The translations under genes were made by a program, and so were the position numbers. From CAZIKF01 sp964539825 (lineage in GTDB: Bacteria; Muiribacteriota; UBA6191), in assembly GCA_964539825.1 (NCBI GenBank), contig CAZIKF010000015.1, positions 48,963 through 112,962 on the forward strand: a DNA stretch of 64,000 bases, read 5' to 3'. The notes under the pieces are model-generated. The model did not search any database, was not told the DNA's origin, and saw only the letters and a program-made list of their open reading frames with translations. This document shows, piece by piece, positions 41,608-50,270 of this stretch (its first letter is position 1; every line of letters starts with the position of its first letter).

Positions 41608-42900
41608 CTAGCTATTCATTCTAAAGGCTGATGGGTAATGGTTCTTCATTCTTGACTGAACGACCTTGCCCCAACCCAGACCCTGGGAATGGTAGGTTAC
41701 CAGAGTCCAGCCGTCCTGGGCCCCCGGGGCTTCCAATTCTCTACCCTTTAAAAATTCCATGGACTCTTCATAGGAAAGGTCCCGGGTGGGAGCGTTTTGC
41801 AGGCTCTCCATCATCATTGCGAGTGCATGGGTCGGCACAATTTTCATTTTCTTGCCTACTTTTACGCGGCCAACCACCACTCCCTGCCTGGGCACCGGAA
41901 GGGATACTTTGAAACGGTAGGCCGGGAAATAGATAATTTTATCCTGTTGTCTTTGAACTCTACCCTCAGGCAGGGATTCCAAAAAAACTTCCAGCCAACC
42001 AAAGGTCTCACCCCTTTTAACCGGTACCTTTTCTCTGCGTCTAATCGCTGGAGAATCTAAAGCGCCGCTTTTTTGCAGCACTGCTACGAACTGACCTTCC
42101 CCCTCCCCTCTCTGCGGCCAAAATCGACGAAATGATAGTACAGAAAACTCAGGTTTTGAGGCTAAAAGCGAATGAATTACGTCCTCATTTTCCAGGGGAT
42201 TAAAAGTACAGGTACTGTAAACAAGAATCCCCCCGGAGCAAAGTAGCTCACAGGCCGATTCTAAAATCTTGTGTTGTCGCAGGGCACAACTTTTCACTGC
42301 CTGAATAGACCAGTGAGAACGCATCGAAGGAGTTCTTCGAAACAAGGCTTCACCCGAACAGGGGGCATCCACCAGAACCAGTTGGGCCCATTGCTTTAGG
42401 GGACCGCAAAGTTGATTTGGAGAGTATCTACTGAGTAGGACATCTGCAACCCCGGCTCGCTCCATGTTTTCAGCCAGAATTTTCCATCTCTTCGGATCCA
42501 GCTCATTTGCAATCAGGACACCCCCTTCACTTAGAAGCGACTTTAGCTGCAGAGTCTTTCCGCCTGGCGATGAACACAGATCTACAATACTGTTGAATCT
42601 GCGTGGGAGGTGTTCGTGTTTCAAGATTTCATAGATGCTGCGCATCGCGGATGGTTCCTGACAATAGTACATACCCGCATGCCAGGCGGGATCTCTTGAA
42701 GGTCGAAAATCTAAGGGTAGGAGAAAGGCGTCAGGAAGATTCAGAGTCAAAAACTGGGTCAAATGAGGTGCCCATCGCTTCCAGGGTAATTTCCAGCCTG
42801 CTCGCTCGGGGTCCTGGTTTAAGGAGGTTTTAAATTGATTTAGCTCCAACGGCTGAAGAAGAGGAGCCAACAGGGCAAAAAATTCGTCGGAGGGATTCAT
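41608..42900 (-). CDS. RsmF-like 16S rRNA cytosine-C5 methyltransferase
   Basis: This 430-residue NOP2/Sun-family methyltransferase has the SAM site DLCSSPGGKTLQLKSLL, the catalytic motif LVDAPCSGEALFRR and the second catalytic Cys in STCTFNPLENEDV. The C-terminal RsmF-type domain is clear: HALAMMMESLQ, FLKGRELEAPGAQDGWTLV, LGWGKVVQSRMKNHYPSAFR. ATG 42900 gives MNPSDEFF, four bases after the upstream stop (TGAGCAAATG). It probably methylates 16S rRNA (C1407-type position) or an equivalent site. Confidence 0.88.
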   Translation of the reverse strand: MNPSDEFFALLAPLLQPLELNQFKTSLNQDPERAGWKLPWKRWAPHLTQFLTLNLPDAFLLPLDFRPSRDPAWHAGMYYCQEPSAMRSIYEILKHEHLPRRFNSIVDLCSSPGGKTLQLKSLLSEGGVLIANELDPKRWKILAENMERAGVADVLLSRYSPNQLCGPLKQWAQLVLVDAPCSGEALFRRTPSMRSHWSIQAVKSCALRQHKILESACELLCSGGILVYSTCTFNPLENEDVIHSLLASKPEFSVLSFRRFWPQRGEGEGQFVAVLQKSGALDSPAIRRREKVPVKRGETFGWLEVFLESLPEGRVQRQQDKIIYFPAYRFKVSLPVPRQGVVVGRVKVGKKMKIVPTHALAMMMESLQNAPTRDLSYEESMEFLKGRELEAPGAQDGWTLVTYHSQGLGWGKVVQSRMKNHYPSAFRMNS

Positions 42901-42904
42901 TTGC

Positions 42905-45442
42905 TCAGCAGGTAAGAAGGCATTCCTTAACCAGGGCAATTTCCCCCCTGAATTCAGCGGAAATTCCCAGTAGCTTCTCCATCACTAAGATTGGATTGGC
43001 GTTATGACCATCTTGGGAGGATATGGAAACCACCATCGAGAGGGATTCACCCTCCAGATCCAGAGAACGGATAGCACGCTTTAGATCGATCTCCCGACCC
43101 CGATGCTCGACTGGCCAGCTCTCACTTAGCTCCCACGCTTTCAATGGTTCTCTGATGGACTCTGAATATTTCCCCATCGAAGCGCTATAGCGAACATAGG
43201 GGTAGCATATGCTTAGACTGGGTTCCTTAAGGGCTACCTGTTGAAAGGATCGTACCTCCAGCCCCCGGGGGAGATTCTCATTGAGCTTAATCACCTGATT
43301 ATCCTCAAGGGGGCTGAGAAGCCATAGGTCTATGACTTCCGCCAGTGACTCCACCCCCAGGGGTAAAACAGGACCAAACTGCATCACTGGGCGGGGTGTA
43401 AATCCCTTCGAATAGAGGTTGGGAAACCTGGCTGCTTTCATACCCATCTGGAAAAGACGCACCACATCAGAATGGGCTAAAAATCGGGCGAATTGGGTTT
43501 TGGAATACTTCAGTCGAAACCGCAAGGCATCCGATCGGCTTTCCTTCATTCGATGACTGCTGGAAGGAGTGCCTTTTTTAATCTTTCGGCGTTCAAGTTC
43601 TTCCCCTGTGGGTTTCTCAGCCTTGAGTTTGATATCGTCCCTGGGATTGGGTACTCCGCAATAATGACAGTCCCCCCAACGACAATCAGAGGTTGTGATT
43701 TTTTGATCTCGAAAGGCCTTCTTTCTCTCAAAAGTCAAAAACTTCTTTTTGATCCTGGCATCGATATGGTCCCAGGGAAGAATTTCATCAAGCGACTTTT
43801 CAGAGCACCAGCGATCTATCTGCACACCAGCCTTCTCAAAGCATCCCATGATTTTTTTGTAATCAAAATGCTCCGACCAGCCCTCAAATCGCTGACCCTC
43901 TTGAAATGCCATTAACAGACCTCTACTAATCGAGCGGTTCCCCCTGGAAACCACCGCTTCAAAATGAGCTGTCTCAGGCTCATCCCATTTGAAGTGGATC
44001 GTCTTGGACCGCAGGCGGGATCTCAAAAAGGAAATTCGTCTTCTCAACTCTCGAGGTTCTATAAAAGCATCCCATTGGAAGGGAGTATGAGCCTTGGGGA
44101 TAAAGGGGCCAAAACTCACATTTATTCTCCTTCTCCTTCCGCTACGCTGAGCAATTTTTTCGGCTTCTCTGATCAGGTCTACGGTCTCGAGAAGATCCTC
44201 ATCAGTCTCCGTTGGCAGCCCTACCATGAAATAAAGCTTGATGACATTCCATCCTTTTTTAAAGGCCATCTCAATCGCCTCAAAAAGCTCTTCATTGGAA
44301 ATGTTTTTATTGATTACCCGGCGCAATCTTTGTGAACCCGCCTCAGGGGCAAAAGTAAAACCTGTCTGTTTGACCTGTTTTACACTGTCGGCAACCTCAA
44401 CGGACATACTGTCAGCCCGCAGGGAAGGTAAGGAAATCGATACATTTTGCGGTGTAGTAACCTCAGAAACTTCGTCTACCATCCCAGGAAAATCTGAATA
44501 ATCCGCAGTGGAGAGAGAGACCAATCCAACCTCTTCATAACCTGTGTTCTCCAGCCCCGCTTTGGTGAGCTCTACGATATTCTTTTTGGACAATTCACGA
44601 ATGGGGCGGTAGATGTATCCCGCCTGACAGAACCTACAACCCTGTGTGCATCCCCGAACTACTTCAACCACATGTCGATCCTGCACCGAAGGCGTTTGCG
44701 CAACCACCGGTTTTTGGGGATAATTCTCAACTTCCAACTCCTCTACGTACCTGCGCACGATCTGGGAGGGTACATCAGTTCGACTGGCCCTAACCCCTTG
44801 ATAAGCCCCCATTTCATCGTAAACTTCATGATAAAAACGAGGAACATAAAATCCAGGTATGGCGGCTATTTTTAAGAGAACGTCCTCGCGGTTCAAGCCT
44901 TCTTTCCTCGCCTGGCTGTAGGCAGACAAAAGCTCCAATAAAGACTGTTCGCCATCACCGATGAGAATGGCATCAATAAAATCTGCGAAGGGCTCTGGAT
45001 TGGACGTTACCGGTCCACCGGCCAAAATGATTGGGTCTTCCTCAGTTCGATCCCTTGAGATTAGAGGTATCCCTGATAGATTTAAAACATTAAGGAGGTT
45101 CGTAAAAGTAAGTTCTGACTGAAGAGAAAATCCGACCAGGTCAAATTCTCGCAACGGTGTTTGAGACTCCAGGCTCAGTAAAGAAACCTTCGCCTTTCTC
45201 AATTCCTGCTCCATATCCGGCCAGGGTGCAAAACAGCGTTCGGCCAAATAGTCTGGATTTTGATTGATTAAATGATAGAGGATTTTGAGTCCGAGATGGG
45301 CCATCCCAAGCTCATATACTTCGGGGAAACAAAGAACCGTCTTAACCTGTACGTTCAAATGGTCCTTAAGGATCGCATTTCTTTCCATGCCCACATAGCG
45401 CGCGGGTTTGGAAACCAAATGCAAAAACGCTTCATAAGTCAT
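42905..45442 (-). CDS. B12-binding-like radical SAM protein fused to DUF2344 (TIGR03960-like)
   Basis: This 845-residue protein has an N-terminal cobalamin-binding-like region (CFPEVYELGMAHLGLKIL, IILAGGPVTSNPEPFADF, ILIGDGEQSLLELL). The radical-SAM core has VRGCTQGCRFCQAGYIYRP (CxxxCxxC). Further Cys sites (RWGDCHYCGVPNP) precede a C-terminal DUF2344/TIGR03936-like domain (FLAHSDVVRLFQMGMKAARFP, GFTPRPVMQFGPVLPLGVES). The family is widespread but its substrate is unsettled; it is often found beside RNA-processing genes. Start ATG 45442, with AAGGA about 10 bases upstream. It heads the minus-strand operon with the rRNA methyltransferase. Confidence 0.9.
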   Translation of the reverse strand: MTYEAFLHLVSKPARYVGMERNAILKDHLNVQVKTVLCFPEVYELGMAHLGLKILYHLINQNPDYLAERCFAPWPDMEQELRKAKVSLLSLESQTPLREFDLVGFSLQSELTFTNLLNVLNLSGIPLISRDRTEEDPIILAGGPVTSNPEPFADFIDAILIGDGEQSLLELLSAYSQARKEGLNREDVLLKIAAIPGFYVPRFYHEVYDEMGAYQGVRASRTDVPSQIVRRYVEELEVENYPQKPVVAQTPSVQDRHVVEVVRGCTQGCRFCQAGYIYRPIRELSKKNIVELTKAGLENTGYEEVGLVSLSTADYSDFPGMVDEVSEVTTPQNVSISLPSLRADSMSVEVADSVKQVKQTGFTFAPEAGSQRLRRVINKNISNEELFEAIEMAFKKGWNVIKLYFMVGLPTETDEDLLETVDLIREAEKIAQRSGRRRRINVSFGPFIPKAHTPFQWDAFIEPRELRRRISFLRSRLRSKTIHFKWDEPETAHFEAVVSRGNRSISRGLLMAFQEGQRFEGWSEHFDYKKIMGCFEKAGVQIDRWCSEKSLDEILPWDHIDARIKKKFLTFERKKAFRDQKITTSDCRWGDCHYCGVPNPRDDIKLKAEKPTGEELERRKIKKGTPSSSHRMKESRSDALRFRLKYSKTQFARFLAHSDVVRLFQMGMKAARFPNLYSKGFTPRPVMQFGPVLPLGVESLAEVIDLWLLSPLEDNQVIKLNENLPRGLEVRSFQQVALKEPSLSICYPYVRYSASMGKYSESIREPLKAWELSESWPVEHRGREIDLKRAIRSLDLEGESLSMVVSISSQDGHNANPILVMEKLLGISAEFRGEIALVKECLLTC

Positions 45443-45559
45443 ATTCGTGAGTCCTTCCTTTGCCACACCACACGGGATTAATCATAACAAAGCATGGGGA
45501 TCGCGGTAACGGGCTGGAAGAAATTGTATTTATCCTGAACCAAGGGTTCCACCATGCTC

Positions 45560-45568
45560 TGATATAAT
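45560..45568 (+). promoter_or_regulatory. extended -10 promoter directly in front of the nine-gene operon
   Basis: TGATATAAT (extended -10, TATAAT at 45563-45568) ends 8 bases before the ATG at 45577. Transcription would start about 1-3 bases before the ATG, giving an almost leaderless mRNA. No Shine-Dalgarno and no good -35 are visible. Confidence 0.5.
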
Positions 45569-45576
45569 GGGCTAAT

Positions 45577-46275
45577 ATGGTTCTTCTTTTTTTGTTCTTC
45601 CTCTTAAGTTTTGTATCTCCAGCACAGGTTCAAGCGCTTTCTCCCTTCGCTTCAAAGCCAATTTTATATTATTTCACCTCTCCCGGCTGTCCTGCCTGCA
45701 GCATGATGAATCCGGTCGTAGAAGAGGCGGAGGTTGAATATAAGGACCAGTTTCGAATCGTTCGTTTTCCGAGGCCCTCCAGAGAGCGCATGGAGTTAAT
45801 GCGAAAATTTCTGCGCCATGTGGACATGAGCTATGTACCTACCTTTATTCTCACCGATCCTGAAAATAGAATTCTTTCCTCGGGAAAAGGGTACGTTCGC
45901 CAAAGAAAATTCTATCAACTATTGGATGAGGGGCTTGAAAAAGGAAATAAGTTGGGCGCGATGAAAATTCGTAACTTATTGTTTCTTTGCCGGGCATCAT
46001 TAAAAGCCTGCAAGGAAACCGAAGAAGAAGTGAAGGCCTGGATCACCTCAACAGGTAAGACTAAAATCAAATTTGAATCGGTTGATCTGGACCAGGTGCA
46101 TAAACCTAAAGATTTACAAGAACTTCACAAGAGGCTGGAAGGCTTCAAGTATCTTTATGGGCTTGAACAGATCCCCGCGCTCATAGCGACTTCAGCCAAC
46201 TCAGAGGTCGTGGGAATGATGCAGATGATCTTTTCTCGAGAAGATCTTCAAAGGGAGTTCAAGGGCTTGTATTAA
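45577..46275 (+). CDS. secreted thioredoxin-fold protein (CPAC)
   Basis: This 232-residue protein has a signal sequence (LLFLFFLLSFVSPAQVQA). A thioredoxin-like domain follows with LYYFTSPGCPACSMMNPVV (active site CPAC) and the cis-Pro strand MSYVPTFILTDPENRIL. The C-terminal ~100 residues look like a second, motif-poor thioredoxin-like domain (FLCRASLKACKETEEEV, EQIPALIATS). It is a likely periplasmic disulfide reductase or isomerase. It is the first gene of a nine-gene operon and has a possible leaderless start. Its partner may be one of the downstream Cys-containing envelope proteins. Confidence 0.82.
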   Translation: MVLLFLFFLLSFVSPAQVQALSPFASKPILYYFTSPGCPACSMMNPVVEEAEVEYKDQFRIVRFPRPSRERMELMRKFLRHVDMSYVPTFILTDPENRILSSGKGYVRQRKFYQLLDEGLEKGNKLGAMKIRNLLFLCRASLKACKETEEEVKAWITSTGKTKIKFESVDLDQVHKPKDLQELHKRLEGFKYLYGLEQIPALIATSANSEVVGMMQMIFSREDLQREFKGLY

Positions 46276-46304
46276 AGGATGAATAGTATTTACAGTCTAA
46301 AGCT

Positions 46305-48062
46305 ATGAGACTGGTTCTCCTCTTCTTATTCACCATTTTTTTTATCGGTTGCGGCTTGAGTCAGCAGGCAAAGTCTGGACTTAAACAACTGAAAAAAACC
46401 AATGGCGAAGTTGTCTCTCTTAAAACCTCCGACCCAAAAAAGCTCCTTGGTAAGCTCAAGGATATTCGTGCTAAATCACCTACTATTAACATCCTACAAT
46501 GGGGTAAAAAGGAGTTTTTCAAAGAATTGAAGTACCCGGGTTTCATACGCCTGGATCCCCTTGATGATGAAACCCAGTCTAAACTTGACGGATTTTCACT
46601 GGCCAGGTTTAAGATGAACCTGACGGAAAAGCTTCTACCTGATCCAGATCGCCTGAATCGGACTGTTTACTACAATCACTCCCTGGCTACTACCAAGGAA
46701 AACCTTTTTCTCTGCGATGATTTCTATCCCCTCAAAGACAACGAGAGAAATCGATTTCTTTCCGACCTTCCTGAAATGACTTTTTTCACTGACGATCCCA
46801 GTTTTGTTCGTTTTGGACAGGCCAGCACGATCCAGTCCCTCAAATCCACGACGGATTCCATTTTTTCTCCCGACTCACTGGCTGGTTACCCGATGGGGGC
46901 TGAAGATGTCACTGAGTTTCTGCCCCTGGCAATGGATGCCTATGTACTCATTTATAACGCGACCGCATGGGAGGTCGCGCAGCAGCTTATCGGACTTACC
47001 AATGAATTCCGACCTGGTGAAAAAATGCCTGGCGCAGAGGTTCTGCTTGAAGAAGTTAGCCCCCCGGACTTCTTATCTATGCTTCTGGACCTGGATCTTA
47101 CCTTTCATTACCCGAACCCTTTTTCTCATAATGCTGAGATAAAGCGCGGGGGAATGGCTTTTCTTTTTCAGCTACTTCATTGGCTAGAGCCCAAGACCTA
47201 TAAGACCTTTTTACGTCAACCCCACTCCCCAAGCATCGGACAGGCTATGACGAGGGTGCTGAGCTACCTTAGAACTAATCGTTCGGTATTCAAAGCCGAG
47301 GATTCCTTTGAAGCCATCCTCAATCAATCGAGGCGCAATAACATTTTGCAAAATCTTCCGGCAAATTTTACGCTTGAGGATTCATTCCAGTATGAAGACC
47401 TTCCCGAAGATTATTTTCTGGATGAACAGGATTATCGAATCGGTTTTGGATTCCTTCCTGAATCTTTTTTCGTACAGCAATACACGGCTAAATCCTTTTA
47501 TCTGAAAAATGAGACGGCACTCAAAGCGATTCGGGAGAAGAAACTCGAACAAATCAAGAGAAGAGAGGAAAGAAGCAACCGCCGGAAAAAGGCTCGTCGG
47601 GGCTTAAGACCGCTCAATCAAGCCCAAACACCTGAAAATGATGAGGAGGCAGAATCCGGTGAAGAGGGAGAAGAAGAGGGAGAAGAAGATGAAGAAGAGG
47701 TAGATCTCACTAAAATTACCCAACTAACCAGCTTTATAGTGGATAAAGGCATTGCGAGAAGAATTTATCTGGCTATTCCCGCCAATGGACTTAAGAAATC
47801 CCATGCCCTGTATTTCGCGAATTCCATGCTCCAGTCTGATGTTCAAAAGGCCTTCACGATGAGCCCCCATTTCCTACGATCCATACGACCTGAACTGGAG
47901 GCGGAAGTCTATATTACCAAGGTCAGTACAAAAAAAACCAAGAAAAGGGTTGCTTATACCATGCAGATATTTCTTCCACAAGCCGATTTCAAAGACAGTT
48001 TTCTACCAATTTTGAATCCTTTTTATCAAGCCGCATTTGAGAGTCGAATGAGAGGTATCTAA
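46305..48062 (+). CDS. lipoprotein resembling a solute-binding protein (PotD position)
   Basis: This 585-residue protein has a lipoprotein signal (LLFLFTIFFIGC, lipid-modified Cys at about residue 16). The central part has a type-2 binding-protein flavour (GYPMGAEDVTEFLPLAMDAYVLIYN), but overall similarity to any named family is weak. A basic stretch (RREERSNRRKKARRG) and a poly-acidic stretch (EEGEEEGEEDEEE) near 410-460 split it, and a further domain follows. It is larger than a normal binding protein. It directly precedes a PotA-like ATPase and PotC-like permease, hence the reading as a divergent substrate-binding component; other lipoprotein roles are possible. Confidence 0.6.
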   Translation: MRLVLLFLFTIFFIGCGLSQQAKSGLKQLKKTNGEVVSLKTSDPKKLLGKLKDIRAKSPTINILQWGKKEFFKELKYPGFIRLDPLDDETQSKLDGFSLARFKMNLTEKLLPDPDRLNRTVYYNHSLATTKENLFLCDDFYPLKDNERNRFLSDLPEMTFFTDDPSFVRFGQASTIQSLKSTTDSIFSPDSLAGYPMGAEDVTEFLPLAMDAYVLIYNATAWEVAQQLIGLTNEFRPGEKMPGAEVLLEEVSPPDFLSMLLDLDLTFHYPNPFSHNAEIKRGGMAFLFQLLHWLEPKTYKTFLRQPHSPSIGQAMTRVLSYLRTNRSVFKAEDSFEAILNQSRRNNILQNLPANFTLEDSFQYEDLPEDYFLDEQDYRIGFGFLPESFFVQQYTAKSFYLKNETALKAIREKKLEQIKRREERSNRRKKARRGLRPLNQAQTPENDEEAESGEEGEEEGEEDEEEVDLTKITQLTSFIVDKGIARRIYLAIPANGLKKSHALYFANSMLQSDVQKAFTMSPHFLRSIRPELEAEVYITKVSTKKTKKRVAYTMQIFLPQADFKDSFLPILNPFYQAAFESRMRGI

Positions 48063-48089
48063 TCCTGGACTCAGTTTTTGGTATACATC

Positions 48090-49154
48090 ATGGCAGTCAT
48101 TAAAATAAGCAATTTGGACTTGGAGTACCAGGGGCAAAAGGTCTCCAATTTCATGCTGACCATCCCGGACCGCCAGACCACTACCATCAGCGGTGATGAG
48201 GAATCGGGAAAAGATACCCTCCTGGCCGGGTTATTGGGTTTTACCAGTATTTCTTTCGGTACCATTACAGTGGATGAAGTGGAAGTTCAGTCATTGGCTC
48301 CCGGTAAGAGAGGGTTTGTTTGCATCAGTAGTGACTGGGGTCTTTTTCCCCATCTCAATGTCCGCGCCAATCTTGGCTATGGCCTGAGGTTTCGAAAGCT
48401 TCCCAAGGAGGAACGAGAGCTAAAGATAGACCGATTTCTTCGTCAATTTCGACTGACAGAACTTCAAAATTTGTTTCCACATATGCTCAGTGTTAACGAA
48501 CAATATCGTCTTGCGTTGGGGCGGGCGGCGATCGTGGACCCCGAACTCCTTATCCTTGATGACTCCTTCAGCAATTTCGATGTCCCCGTGAGGGAATCGC
48601 TGGTGACTTATACCCATGAAATCCAGAATATCCTGGGGCTAACCATAGCCTTCATTACTAAAAATCCGATGGAAGTAATGGGCGTGAGCACCCACATCGC
48701 GGTAATGGCCGATGGTTATCTGGAACAAACCGGTAAAGTACAGGATGTTTATGACAGCCCTACCTCTACACGAGTAGCTAAGAATACCGGAGAAATCAAT
48801 ATCCTCAGAGCCCAGGTGGTGATGGGTGGCGACTTCTATATGTTTTCCACCAAACTGGGAGGACTCAACCTGCGCTGTGCCGAAAAATTGAGACCAGATA
48901 CGGATGTGGATATCCTTATCCGACCGGAACAGACACAGGTAGTTCCCCTGGGACAAACTGCTGACGCGCGCAATGTATTCTCGGGCCAAATTCGGCAGAT
49001 TCGCTACGTGAGTGGATTCCAATTTCTGTCTATTAAGACCGATGATGAACAACTCTTCCTCTCAGTACAGAATCCCCAGCATAGCTTTGGTATTAATGAT
49101 GATATCGATGTGATCCTGTCGCGAGACGAGTACCCAATAGTGAAAAGGCAGTGA
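48090..49154 (+). CDS. PotA-like ABC ATPase with degenerate catalytic motifs (probable pseudo-ATPase)
   Basis: These 354 residues align along their length with PotA/FbpC-type ATPases, for example LFPHLNVRANLGYGL, DGYLEQTGKVQDVYDSP and TGEINILRAQV (compare GEIN in PotA), plus a C-terminal TOBE-like region. Every ATP motif is altered: Walker A GDEESGKDTLL (Thr/Ser after Lys is Asp), Q-loop ISSDWGLFPH (Gln is Ser), signature LSVNEQYRLALGRA (not LSGGQ), Walker B LLILDDSFSNFD (Glu is Asp), H-loop AFITKNPMEV (His is Lys). The frame is intact. It probably binds its permease but hydrolyses poorly or not at all. Start ATG 48090 (TTG 48078 possible). Confidence 0.85.
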   Translation: MAVIKISNLDLEYQGQKVSNFMLTIPDRQTTTISGDEESGKDTLLAGLLGFTSISFGTITVDEVEVQSLAPGKRGFVCISSDWGLFPHLNVRANLGYGLRFRKLPKEERELKIDRFLRQFRLTELQNLFPHMLSVNEQYRLALGRAAIVDPELLILDDSFSNFDVPVRESLVTYTHEIQNILGLTIAFITKNPMEVMGVSTHIAVMADGYLEQTGKVQDVYDSPTSTRVAKNTGEINILRAQVVMGGDFYMFSTKLGGLNLRCAEKLRPDTDVDILIRPEQTQVVPLGQTADARNVFSGQIRQIRYVSGFQFLSIKTDDEQLFLSVQNPQHSFGINDDIDVILSRDEYPIVKRQ

Positions 49155-49166
49155 CCCGGGGCCGAT

Positions 49167-50270
49167 ATGTTCCGCTTTTTCCTGCGCCTGAACATTTTCG
49201 GATCACTATTAGCCTATTTTTTGCTAATTCTTTTCATTTTAGCCCTGGTACTTCCAGTACTGACCGGTTTCGGAATCTTTGGTCATCCGACTCTTCCTGG
49301 ATTCAGCACCAGGTATCTTTTTGAAATCCTCTCCGCACAGAGTTTACAGGGACTTATCAGCGCCCTGATCTATTCTGGTCTATTTGCCGCTCTGTGCGCT
49401 TTCTATGGAGTGATTGGCGGCTTTTTCACGGCCAAGTATTTTACTGGGAAATTTGTTCTGCTGATCCCTATCACATTCCTCCTGGTAGCTCCCGAATTTC
49501 TGAGTTTTCTGATCAATATTCCAGTAGTCGCATTATTTTTTGGATCCAGGGATCTTACTGCCCTCACCTATGGAGGAAGCCTGAGTTGGGGATTTGCACT
49601 CTCTCTCTTCATAGCTCACGCCTTTTTTCTTCGAATTTCCACGGCTGAAATTCGTACCGCCACCATGCTTGGGGCCAACTCTTTCGATCTGATCCTTCAA
49701 TATGTGATCCCAAGGGCACGAAGACCACTACTTTTTCTCACTTTCTTTTTAACCTGCCAGTTCATGTGCCAGGGGCTCTACACGGCAAGGTACGCTCTCA
49801 AGAGCTCGGACCTATTCTTCTGGCATCTCTTCATACCCGATCTTATCTACAAAGATCCTGGTCCCGGAGCACTCGCCTATGGCATTCTTTTAGTTTTGGG
49901 AACCGCCGCTGCTCTGAGCGCAATTACCTATGCGAAATTTGAATTTTCCGTGGTTCCGGAAAGCGCTGCGCCGTCTCCTTCCACTAAAGCTCATAAAAAA
50001 CAGGTGACTCGAAAGAAGAAAAAACGTAAGAAATCAAAGAAAAAGAATGCTGAAATTAAAATGGCTAAGTCCGAAGAAAAATCGGGGGGCCTCGCTTCGA
50101 AGCTTAAACTAGCTAAACTTTCCAGGGACGAAGAGACAATTCAAGCTCCCGTAGAATCCCAACCAGAACCAGGGGAAGCTCCCCAACCTCCTCAGCAGGC
50201 TGAAGAAACAAAGCCTCCTGAAGAGTCGGAAACTCCCAAAGCTAGCGAGGACGAGGAGAAGGCACCATGA
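49167..50270 (+). CDS. PotC-like ABC permease with long charged C-terminal tail
   Basis: This 367-residue protein has about six membrane helices in residues 1-255 and an EAA-type loop AEIRTATMLGANSFDLILQ-YVIPRARRP, as in PotC/ThiP-type permeases. The C-terminal ~110 residues are a basic Lys-rich run (RKKKKRKKSKKKN), then a Glu/Pro-rich tail (EPGEAPQPPQQAEETKPPEE), absent from ordinary permeases. Only one permease is encoded, whereas Pot systems use two. It lies 12 bases after the degenerate ATPase, and the next gene overlaps its stop (ATGA). Confidence 0.8.
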   Translation: MFRFFLRLNIFGSLLAYFLLILFILALVLPVLTGFGIFGHPTLPGFSTRYLFEILSAQSLQGLISALIYSGLFAALCAFYGVIGGFFTAKYFTGKFVLLIPITFLLVAPEFLSFLINIPVVALFFGSRDLTALTYGGSLSWGFALSLFIAHAFFLRISTAEIRTATMLGANSFDLILQYVIPRARRPLLFLTFFLTCQFMCQGLYTARYALKSSDLFFWHLFIPDLIYKDPGPGALAYGILLVLGTAAALSAITYAKFEFSVVPESAAPSPSTKAHKKQVTRKKKKRKKSKKKNAEIKMAKSEEKSGGLASKLKLAKLSRDEETIQAPVESQPEPGEAPQPPQQAEETKPPEESETPKASEDEEKAP

